Below the pieces are notes generated by a model. That model was not told where the DNA came from, did not search any database, and saw only the letters and a program-made list of their open reading frames with translations. A stretch of DNA of 64,000 bases from Nemertoderma westbladi (taxonomy: Eukaryota; Xenacoelomorpha; Nemertodermatida; Nemertodermatidae). Numbering within the stretch: the stretch's first letter is position 1; each line of letters begins with the position of its first letter. The position numbers and the translations under genes were made by a program. Shown here piece after piece: positions 13,501-25,500 of the stretch. The stretch is from contig JAUCBJ010004223.1 in NCBI GenBank assembly GCA_032718475.1, positions 1-64,000 on the forward strand, given 5' to 3'.

Positions 13501-16500
13501 TCTTCGGAGCTAGAATTGGCCACTTGTTGTGCTGCCACTTTCGCCTGCTTCGTCATCGAGTTCTTAGTCACCGGATCTCTTTTAGACCCGAGGCTTGTAA
13601 GCGTTCTGTTCACGCTATCTTTACTAAACTTTTCAAACTTATTGTTAATTGAACAAAAACCCAATTCGTTAATTAAAAGCTACGCAGCAAAGTATTCCAC
13701 CAAGCAACAGTACGATCGGTATATGGTACGTTACCAGTACGTGTGCTTCCGCCACCATATAGCACTAGACGTTGTATGCAATCAGTACTTATACTTATAC
13801 GATGACGATGGCTAACTCGTTCTCCCGGATTACTATTTATGGGGCCATACGATGGCTAACTCGTTCTCCCGGTTTACTATTTATGGGGCCATACGATGAT
13901 GGCTAACTCGTTCTCCCGGTTTACTATTTATGGGGCCATACGATGATGGCTAACTCGTTCTCCCGGTTTAGTATTTATGGGGCCATACGATGGCTAACTC
14001 GTTCTCCCGGTTTACTATTTATGGGGCCATACGATGATGGCTAACTCGTTCTCCCGGTTTACTATTTATGGGGCCATACGATGATGGCTAACTCGTTCTC
14101 CCGGTTTAGTATTTATGGGGCCATACGATGATGGCTAACTCGTTCTCCCGGTTTACTATTTATGGGGCTATATGATGGCTAACTCGTTCTCCCGGTTTAG
14201 TATTTATGGGGCCATACGATGATGGCTAACTCGTTCTCCCGGTTTACTATTTATGGGGCTATACGATGGCTAACTCGTTCTCCCGGATTACTATTTATGG
14301 GGCCATACGATGATGGCTAACTCATTCTCCCGGTTTACTATTTATGGGGCCATACGATGGCTAACTCGTTCTCCCGGTTTACTATTTATGGGGCCATACG
14401 ATGATGGCTAACTCGTTCTCCCGGTTTACTATTTATGGGGCCATACGATGATGGCTAACTCGTTCTCCCGGTTTACTATTTATGGGGCCATACGATGATG
14501 GCTAACTCATTCTCCCGGTTTACTATTTATGGGGCCATACGATGGCTAACTCGTTCTCCCGGATTACTATTTATGGGGCTATATGATGGCTAACTCGTTC
14601 TCCCAGTTTACTATTTATGGGGCTATACGATGGCTAACTCGTTCTCCCGGTTTACTATTTATGGGGCTATACGATGGCTAACTCGTTCTCCCGGTTTACT
14701 ATTTATGGGGCTATATGATGGCTAACTCGTTCTCCCGGTTTACTATTTATGGGGCTATACGAAGGCTAACTCGTTCTCCCGGTTTACTATTTATGGGGCT
14801 ATCTGATGGCTAACTCGTTCTCCCGGTTTACTATTTATGGGGCCATACGATGATGGCTAACTCGTTCTCCCGGTTTACTATTTATGGGGCCATACGATGA
14901 TGGCTAACTCGTTCTCCCGGTTTACTATTTATGGGGCCATACGATGATGGCTAACTCGTTCTCCCGGTTGACTATTTATGGGGCTATATGATGGCTAACT
15001 CGTTCTCCCGGTTTACTATTTATGGGGCTATACGATGGCTAACTCGTTCTCCCGGTTTACTATTTATGGGGCCATACGATGGCTAACTCGTTCTCCCGGT
15101 TTACTATTTATGGGGCTATATGATGGCTAACTCGTTCTCCCGGTTTAGTATTTATGGGGCCATACGATGATGGCTAACTCGTTCTCCCGGTTTACTATTT
15201 ATGGGGCTATACGATGGCTAACTCGTTCTCCCGGATTACTATTTATGGGGCTATATGATGGCTAACTCATTCTCCCAGTTTACTATTTATGGGGCTATAT
15301 GATGGCTAACTCGTTCTCCCGGTTTAGTATTTATGGGGCCATACGATGATGGCTAACTCGTTCTCCCGGTTTACTATTTATGGGGCTATACGATGGCTAA
15401 CTCGTTCTCCCGGATTACTATTTATGGGGCTATATGATGGCTAACTCGTTCTCCCGGTTTACTATTTATGGGGCCATACGATGATGGCTAACTCGTTCTC
15501 CCGGTTTACTATTTATGGGGCCATACGATGATGGCTAACTCGTCCTCCTGGTTTACTATTTATGGGGCCATACGATGATGGCTAACTCGTTCTCCTGGTT
15601 TACTATTTATGGGGCCATACGATGGCTAACTCGTTCTCCAGGTTTACTATTTATGGGGCCATACGATGATATTGGATATCATCAATGGACGAAATCCATT
15701 GATGACATGTGCAGCTTCATTACGAACTTGCTATCAAAGTCGGCTTCTTCGAAGAGTAAGAGGAAATCAAAACCATGGTTCGATAAATCATGCTACAAAC
15801 TCCAACAAGAGGTGCGTACTGCCCGCTCACGGTTAGACTCATGCGATGCGAACAGTTCAAGCTTTGATAATTACAGACGCACTCAGCAGCTATACAAAGC
15901 AACAATCAAAGAAAAGATAAAGTACTTTCAGTATGTTTAGGAGACCCGCTTCCTCGAGCGCTGTGAAGAGGACCAGCATGCGTTTTGGGAAATAACAAAA
16001 TTTAAACCAGCTAAATCAGTGGCTCAGCAAGTTCCGCTAGAAGAATAGTCTACTCATTTTAGCAAGTTGCTTTCTCGGAATGTTGTGCCTGAATTACATA
16101 TTCTTTCAAACAGGACCAACCAGGATCTTGATGCTCCTATAACCCAAGCGGAGGTAACAGCTTCTGTGTCTAGACAAAAATCTGGAAAAGCTGCAGGTCC
16201 GGACAGAGTTTCGAATGAATCCATAAAGTCTGGCTTTGGTCTCCTGTTACCTTTCCTTTGGGTGCTATTCTCAACTTGCTTCGAGTTTGCCTGTCGTCCG
16301 ACAAGTTGGCTGACGTCCATTGTTCTACCCTTGTATAAAGGGAAGGGAGCAAAGGCTTCGCCGGATTCCTACAGGGGCATTGCGTTGCTTAGTTGCCTGC
16401 TAAAAATCTATACAACCATACTTTTCAACCGCCTTTATCATTGGGCGGAATTCATGGAAGTTCTTCCCAACTGCCAATATGGTTTTCGGAAAGGCAGATC

Positions 16501-19500
16501 GACAGTAATGGCTGTTCGAAGTCTGCTCTCCTCGGTCACTTCTGCCTTAGCAACCCCTGGAGGACATATGTATTGTGTTTTCATAGATTTCACAAAGGCT
16601 TTCGATTCGGTTGATCGCCGATTGCTATGCTCCAAACTTGAGTTCTTGGGCGTCAGCAGTAAAATGATAAGGGCGATTTGGGCACTGATCGCGTTCAACA
16701 TAATTTGTATCACAGTGGGTGGTAAGGCCCTTTCTCGCAACGATAAACTGACTTACAAGGGTAATCAAATAGACTTTGTGAACTCGTTCTCCTATTTAGG
16801 GGTAGTATTGTCGACGAAAAACACCTCTGGTGCTCCCTTCGACCACCTAAAGAGTCGCGGAGTTTCCTCTAGTTTGCAGATAGCAAGCAAAGTAAATCTA
16901 AAGTGAATCTCACTTGACAGTGCAATCAAACTATGGGCCTATGTCGTCTTCCCAGCAACCGTTTATGGGTGTGAAATTTTTACTGATAGACCCAGAGCAG
17001 AATGGAACACACTACCTCACGTTCATAAAGTACACAGCTTCTACTTTAAACTATGGTGGGGCTGTCAAAGTACAGCTCCACCTCGAGAATCCTCGCTGCC
17101 ATTGATTCACCCCAAAACGCACAGATTAACCTGCGGTACCTCTCTCTCCCACCAATGAAGGCGTGTCCGCACAGTTCCTCTCGAACGCGTTCCACCATAA
17201 GATCTGTTATTCTAGATGCTGGAGGCCCACTCCCTCCTGTTTGTGTCGTCTCTGCAGAGGTTCGGCTGAAGATTTTTTGCACTGTGCTTCCTGCTCGTAT
17301 ATACCCTCAATCGGTAATAATCTACACCTGGCGTTCCACCTACAGGCATTCATATAACACATTTTTTTTTTTAAATTATTTAACTAATTGTATTTAGATA
17401 TCTATTACTTAGTCTCTCTTATATGAACTACCGGTACTTATCTTCTCTATTTATTTATAATTTAAATATTTTAACAAATTTTACATATCCGTTGGATATA
17501 ATAAAGTCTCCATTAATCAATAAACTTGTTATTGTTACGTCACTAGTGTTTAGATTTGTACATAAATTGAAATCGAAAGTATCTGAACGGAAATATAGTA
17601 TTAGTAGAGATAATATTACTCGTATAAAATTGCCGTTCATCCGGGTGTGTGAGTTTAATGAGGCTGAGATGTGGCTAGTTAACCAAGCACAACGTGAGAG
17701 TCATCCTGACGTGTGGGAATATTTGGATGATCCAAAGAGACGTCGAGTGCCTTCTATTGTTAAACAATTACAGCTGGCAATGGTAGACGGCATAATCCGC
17801 AGTATCGGCAGGATACAGAATGCAGATTTACCATGGGAAACAAGATATCCAATATTTCTTACATCCCGCCATTATCTGACTAATCTCATCATTTCGCATG
17901 GTCATAGTGAATTAGTAAAGCATGCAGGTATAGGAGATACTGTACTTTGTCTCAGGCAAAGTCTTTGTCTCAGGTGGTGGATACCTTCTATTAGACAATG
18001 AGTAAAGTCTATACGGCGACATTGTAAGGTCTGTCGTAAAATACAAGGCCCACATTATCCAGTACCTCCACCTCCCCCTTTACCGAGTATTCGTGTTAAA
18101 GAACGTCGACCCTTTAATTGCACTGGTGTCGATTACACAGGTGCTGCGTCGGTAAGAAACCATGCTGAGAAAATAAAGGTATACATTGCTCTATTTACAT
18201 GTAGCGCAAGTCGTGCAGTGCACTTGGAGATTGTAAGTGATAATACCCCAGATACCTTCTTAATGGCACTAAGGCGATTCGTTGGGCGCCGAGGATGTCC
18301 CTCATTAATAATGAGTGATAATGCATCCACCTTTACAGCTGCTAATGGTTGTCTAAGAATAGCTAGAGACAATTTTAAAGTTAGTAAATTCTTATTGACG
18401 AACTTTATTTCATGGGAGTTTATTCCCTCGTCTTCTCCTTGGATGGGCGGTATATGGGAACGCCTTTCTAGGGTTGATGAAGACATTATTGAAGAAGGTA
18501 TTGGGTTGTGCATTAGTGTCCTTGGAAGAGTTACATACTTTTGTCGTAGAAACCGAAACGGTGATGAATGACAGACCGTTAACTTACGTATATGGTAACA
18601 ATGACAACCCTCATCCCTTGACTCCGTCTATGTTGGTTTCAGGCAACCGCATTTCTACCTTGTATAGACCAGTTATTGATAGCGATTTATTTAGTGACCC
18701 CTCTTATGGTCTCCCGACTCGAGAAGATCTCATGGTTCGACATAATCGAATTCATAAATTACTTAGCGATTACTGGAGTCGCTGGTCCTATGACTACTTG
18801 ACCACGTTAAGAGAATTTCATAGATGGAACATTAAGGAACCTAAGGAAATAGTACATGTGGGAGATATCGTTCTAATAGGGGATTCTAATGTACCCAGAG
18901 CACAGTTCCGTATGGGTAAAGTTATTGATTTACATCCATGAAAGGATGGATGGATAAGGTCCGTAACTCTTCGAACTCCAAATGGCCAGATTCGAAGTTT
19001 ATCTCTTGGAGTTTGGTGGTGTTGAAGAAACTTCGAGCGAACTTTTACCATTGAAAGTTGACGAGTGTAATGTTATAAGGTCGTCCAACCCGTAGTGCTG
19101 CCAAGGTAGCAAAAGATAAAATTCTCAAAATCGCACTCAGTGAAACTGAAAGTGTGAGTGAATGAAGTTAAATATTGTTAAGTTGAACGAACATATTTAC
19201 TGGTGACATAGTCTACGTAAATTACATTTATATACTTAGAGTATAGGATTCCACAAGGATTGTGGTCTCAATCAACTGTTATACTTACAGTATAGGATTC
19301 CACAAGGACTGTGGTCTCAATCAACTGTTATACTTACAGTATAGGATTCCACAAGGACTGTGGTCTCAATCAACGGTTATACTTACAGTATAGGATTCCA
19401 CAAGGACTGTGGTCTCAATCAACTGTTATACTTACAGTATAGGATTCCACAAGGACTGTGGTCTCAATCAACTGTTTTACTTACAGTATAGGATTCCACA

Positions 19501-22500
19501 AGGACTGTGGTCTCAATCAACTGTTGTACTTACAGTATAGGATTCCACAAGGACTGTGGTCTCAATCAACTGTTATACTTACAGTATAGGATTCCACAAG
19601 GACTGTGGTCTCAATCAACGGTTATACTTACAGTATAGGATTCCACAAGGACTGTGGTCTCAATCAACTGTTATACTTACAGTATAGGATTCCACAAGGA
19701 CTGTGGTCTCAATCAACGGTTATACTTACAGTATAGGATTCCACAAGGACTGTGGTCTCAATCAACTGTTTTACTTACAGTATAGGATTCCACAAGGACT
19801 GTGGTCTCAATCAACTGTTATACTTACAGTATAGGATTCCACAAGGACTGTGGTCTCAATCAACGGTTATACTTACAGTATAGGATTCCACAAGGACTGT
19901 GGTCTCAATCAACTGTTATACTTACAGTATAGGATTCCACAAGGACTGTGGTCTCAATCAACTGTTATACTTACAGTATAGGATTCCACAAGGACTGTGG
20001 TCTCAATCAACTGTTATACTTACAGTATAGGATTCCACAAGGACTGTGGTCTCAATCAACTGTTATACTTACAGTATAGGATTCCACAAGGACTGTGGTC
20101 TCAATCAACTGTTATACTTACAGTATAGGATTCCACAAGGACTGTGGTCTCAATCAACTGTTATACTTACAGTATAGGATTCCACAAGGACTGTGGTCTC
20201 AATCAACTGTTATACTTACAGTATAGGATTCCACAAGGACTGTGGTCTCAATCAACTGTTATACTTACAGTATAGGATTCCACAAGGACTGTGGTCTCAA
20301 TCAACTGTTATACTTACAGTATAGGATTCCACAAGGACTGTGGTCTCAATCAACTGTTATACTTACAGTATAGGATTCCACAAGGACTGTGGTCTCAATC
20401 AACTGTTATACTTACAGTATAGGATTCCACAAGGACTGTGGTCTCAATCAACTGTTATACTTACAGTATAGGATTCCACAAGGACTGTGGTCTCAATCAA
20501 CTGTTATACTTACAGTATAGGATTCCACAAGGACTGTGGTCTCAATCAACTGTTATACTTACAGTATAGGATTCCACAAGGACTGTGGTCTCAATCAACT
20601 GTTATACTTACAGTATAGGATTCCACAAGGACTGTGGTCTCAATCAACTGTTATACTTACAGTATAGGATTCCACAAGGACTGTGGTCTCAATCAACTGT
20701 TATACTTACAGTATAGGATTCCACAAGGACTGTGGTCTCAATCAACTGTTATACTTACAGTATAGGATTCCACAAGGACTGTGGTCTCAATCAACTGTTA
20801 TACTTACAGTATAGGATTCCACAAGGACTGTGGTCTCAATCAACTGTTATACTTACAGTATAGGATTCCACAAGGACTGTGGTCTCAATCAACTGTTATA
20901 CTTACAGTATAGGATTCCACAAGGACTGTGGTCTCAATCAACTGTTATACTTACAGTATAGGATTCCACAAGGACTGTGGTCTCAATCAACTGTTATACT
21001 TACAGTATAGGATTCCACAAGGACTGTGGTCTCAATCAACTGTTATACTTACAGTATAGGATTCCACAAGGACTGTGGTCTCAATCAACTGTTATACTTA
21101 CAGTATAGGATTCCACAAGGACTGTGGTCTCAATCAACTGTTATACTTACAGTATAGGATTCCACAAGGACTGTGGTCTCAATCAACTGTTATACTTACA
21201 GTATAGGATTCCACAAGGACTGTGGTCTCAATCAACTGTTATACTTACAGTATAGGATTCCACAAGGACTGTGGTCTCAATCAACTGTTATACTTACAGT
21301 ATAGGATTCCACAAGGACTGTGGTCTCAATCAACTGTTATACTTACAGTATAGGATTCCACAAGGACTGTGGTCTCAATCAACTGTTATACTTACAGTAT
21401 AGGATTCCACAAGGACTGTGGTCTCAATCAACTGTTATACTTACAGTATAGGATTCCACAAGGACTGTGGTCTCAATCAACTGTTATACTTACAGTATAG
21501 GATTCCACAAGGACTGTGGTCTCAATCAACTGTTATACTTACAGTATAGGATTCCACAAGGACTGTGGTCTCAATCAACTGTTATACTTACAGTATAGGA
21601 TTCCACAAGGACTGTGGTCTCAATCAACTGTTATACTTACAGTATAGGATTCCACAAGGACTGTGGTCTCAATCAACTGTTATACTTACAGTATAGGATT
21701 CCACAAGGACTGTGGTCTCAATCAACTGTTATACTTACAGTATAGGATTCCACAAGGACTGTGGTCTCAATCAACTGTTATACTTACAGTATAGGATTCC
21801 ACAAGGACTGTGGTCTCAATCAACTGTTATACTTACAGTATAGGATTCCACAAGGACTGTGGTCTCAATCAACTGTTATACTTACAGTATAGGATTCCAC
21901 AAGGACTGTGGTCTCAATCAACTGTTATACTTACAGTATAGGATTCCACAAGGACTGTGGTCTCAATCAACTGTTATACTTACAGTATAGGATTCCACAA
22001 GGACTGTGGTCTCAATCAACTGTTATACTTACAGTATAGGATTCCACAAGGACTGTGGTCTCAATCAACTGTTATACTTACAGTATAGGATTCCACAAGG
22101 ACTGTGGTCTCAATCAACTGTTATACTTACAGTATAGGATTCCACAAGGACTGTGGTCTCAATCAACTGTTATACTTACAGTATAGGATTCCACAAGGAC
22201 TGTGGTCTCAATCAACTGTTATACTTACAGTATAGGATTCCACAAGGACTGTGGTCTCAATCAACTGTTATACTTACAGTATAGGATTCCACAAGGACTG
22301 TGGTCTCAATCAACTGTTATACTTACAGTATAGGATTCCACAAGGACTGTGGTCTCAATCAACTGTTATACTTACAGTATAGGATTCCACAAGGACTGTG
22401 GTCTCAATCAACTGTTATACTTACAGTATAGGATTCCACAAGGACTGTGGTCTCAATCAACTGTTATACTTACAGTATAGGATTCCACAAGGACTGTGGT

Positions 22501-25500
22501 CTCAATCAACTGTTATACTTACAGTATAGGATTCCACAAGGACTGTGGTCTCAATCAACTGTTATACTTACAGTATAGGATTCCACAAGGACTGTGGTCT
22601 CAATCAACTGTTATACTTACAGTATAGGATTCCACAAGGACTGTGGTCTCAGTAGATAATTGCTGCTCTTGTTCGATATCGTAACCAACGTAACAAAGTT
22701 TCTCTTTGATCATCCGAACTGTCTCGAAATCCGCTGAGTGGTTGAAAGCGTAACCACGGAGAAGTAATAGCTGAAATAAAAACCGAAAAATACCATAAAA
22801 ATATATCGTCAGATCGCTCAGATTCCTCAAGAATTGCCTATCAATCATATAAATTTATATCTGTTTCAGATTCTAAGTGATGTGTTTGTAAAAGCAACAT
22901 ATGTTTGTAAAAGCAGCATCTGTTTGTAAAAGCAACATCTGTTTGTAAAAGCAACATCTGTTTGTAAAAAAAAAACTCTGTTTGTAAAAGCAACATCTGT
23001 TTGTAAAAGCAACATATGTTTGTAAAAGCAACATATGTTTGTAAATCTGTTTGTAAAAGCAACATTTCTTTGTAAAAGCAACATCTGTTTGTAAAAGCAA
23101 CATCTGTTTGTACACTAACTATGGGGAATTCTTGTAAAGCTGTGTATGCCATGAGTGAGGGAAAAATAATACCGAGGTCAAATTTTGCATAGGCGGACTG
23201 GAGAGGCACGAAGTACCTGCGAGCAGAGTACATCGGCGCATGCGCCCGAATGTCCCACCGAATAACCGACTATTATCTATTCGGCAGTGCGGAACCATCA
23301 GATGGAAACTGACGGAACCGATCAGGAAGCACAATGCATCCCTAGTTGGATGCACGGACCTCTTGTACAGCAAGGAGGGAACTCTAACACTTATACAACA
23401 ATAAAACTTGTTAACTATCTGCGAGTAATCGGATAATTAAAATTAATTCTGCAAAGCCAATTATAGATTTATGTTAATGAGAGTAACGTAAAATACTTGG
23501 GCAAATAAATTGTATTAATCGGTTTAATATTTTGGCGAATAAATAAAAAAAAATTATATGAACGTGATTATATAGAATACATGGTACATGTGTTGCATGT
23601 TAGGTTAGACTCTGCGTAATCTTGTTGGTCTATATATTTTCTTTAACACGAATATATTATATATTTTTTTTCGTAACCATATCGCTTCTTAGTAGATGGA
23701 TTTTCCTCGAAGGTATTGTCTCTGCCAACCCCTAACTCTTCCCCACCCTAACTCTGCCCCTTTCTAACTCTACCCCACCCTAACTCTGCCCCACCCTAAC
23801 TCTGCCCCTTTCTAACTCTACCCCACCCTAACTCTGCCCCACTCTAAATCTGCCCCACCCCTAACTCTGCCCCACCCTAACTCTGCCCCACCCCAACTCT
23901 GCCCCACCCTAACTCTGCCCCACCCTAACTCTGCCCCACCCTAAATCTGTCCCACCCTCAATCTGCCCACCTCTAACTCTGCCCCACCCTAACTCTACCC
24001 CACCCTAACTCTGCCCCTTTCTAACTCTGCTCCACCCTAAATCTGCCCCACCCTAAATCTGCCCCACCCTAACTCTGCCCACCTCTAACTCTGCCCCACC
24101 CTAACTCTGCCCCACCCGAACTCTGCCCCTTTATAACTCTGCCCCACCCTAACTCTACCCCACCCTAACTCTGCCCCACCCTAAATCTGCCCCACCCTAA
24201 ATCTGCCCCTTTCTAACTCTGCCCCACCCTAACTCTGCCCCTTTCTAACTCTGCCCCACCCTAACTCTGCCCACCCTAAATCTGCCCACCCCTAACTCTT
24301 CCCCACCCTAACTCTGCCCCACCCTAACTCTGCCCCACCCGAACTCTGCCCCACCCTAACTCTACCCCACCCTAACTCTGCCCCACCCTAAATCTGCCCC
24401 TTCTAACTCTGCCCCACCCTAACTCTGCCCCTTTCTAACTCTGCCCCACCCTAAATCTGCCCCACCCTAAATCTGCCCCACCCTAACTCTGCCCCACCCT
24501 AACTCTGCCCCACCTAACTCTGCCCCTTTCTAACTCGGCCCCACCCTAACTCTGCCCCTTTCTAACTCGGACCCACCCTAACTCTGCCCCACCCTAAATC
24601 TGCCCAACCCTAACTCTGCCCCACCCTAACTCTGCTCACCCCTAACTCTACCCCACCCCAACTCCGCCCTTTTCTAACTCGGCCCCACCCTAACTCTGCC
24701 CCACCCTAACTCTGCCCCACCCTAACTCTGCGCCACCCTAACTCTGCCCCACCCTAAATCTGCCCCACCCTAAATCTGCCCACCCCTAACTCTGCCCCTT
24801 TCTAACTCTACCCCACCCTAACTCTGCCCCACCCTAAATCTGCCCCACCCTAAATCTGCCCCACCCTAACTCTGCCCCTTTCTAACTCTGCCCCACCCTA
24901 ACTCTGCCCCACCCTAATTCTGCCCCACCCCTAACTCTGCCCCACCCTAACTCTGCCCCACCCGAACTCTGCCCCTTTCTAACTCTACCCCACCCTAACT
25001 CTGCCCACCCTAAATCTGCCCCACCCTAAATCTGCCCCACCCTAACTCTGCCCCTTCTAACTCTGCCCCACCCTAACTCTGCCCCTTTCTAACTCTACCC
25101 CACCCTAACTCTGCCCCACCCTAAATCTGCCCACCCTAAATCTGCCCCACCCTAACTCTGCCCCTTTCTAACTCTACCCCACCCTAACTCTGCCCCACCC
25201 TAAATCTGCCCCACCCTAAATCTGCCCCACCCTAACTCTGCCCCTTTCTAACTCTGCCCCACCCTAAATCTGCCCCACCCTAAATCTGCCCCACCCTAAC
25301 TCTGTCCCTTTCTAACTCTGCCCCACCCTAACTCTGCCCCTTTCTAACTCTGCCCCACCCTAAATCTGCCCCACCCTAACTCTGCCCCACCCTAACTCTG
25401 CCCCACCCTAACTCTGCCCCTTTCTAACTCTACCCCACCCTAACTCTGCCCCACCCTAAATCTGCCCCACCCTAAATCTGCCCCACCCTAACTCTGCCCC

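Noticed and set aside
12407-13815. Plus-strand ORFs of 66-129 codons (12407, 12719, 13229, 13386, 13426)
   Set aside because: They are antisense to the LINE ORF1 remnant, which has recognisable domains on the minus strand.
17046-17397. ORFs of 64-114 codons on both strands
   Set aside because: They are pieces of the degenerate LINE C-terminus; only the frame with the cysteine-histidine knuckle is meaningful and is included in that element.
22841-23233. Overlapping 72-130 codon minus frames with [12 protein letters not shown] repeats
   Set aside because: All three frames of the same 19 bp repeat are open; this is a property of the unit, not a gene.
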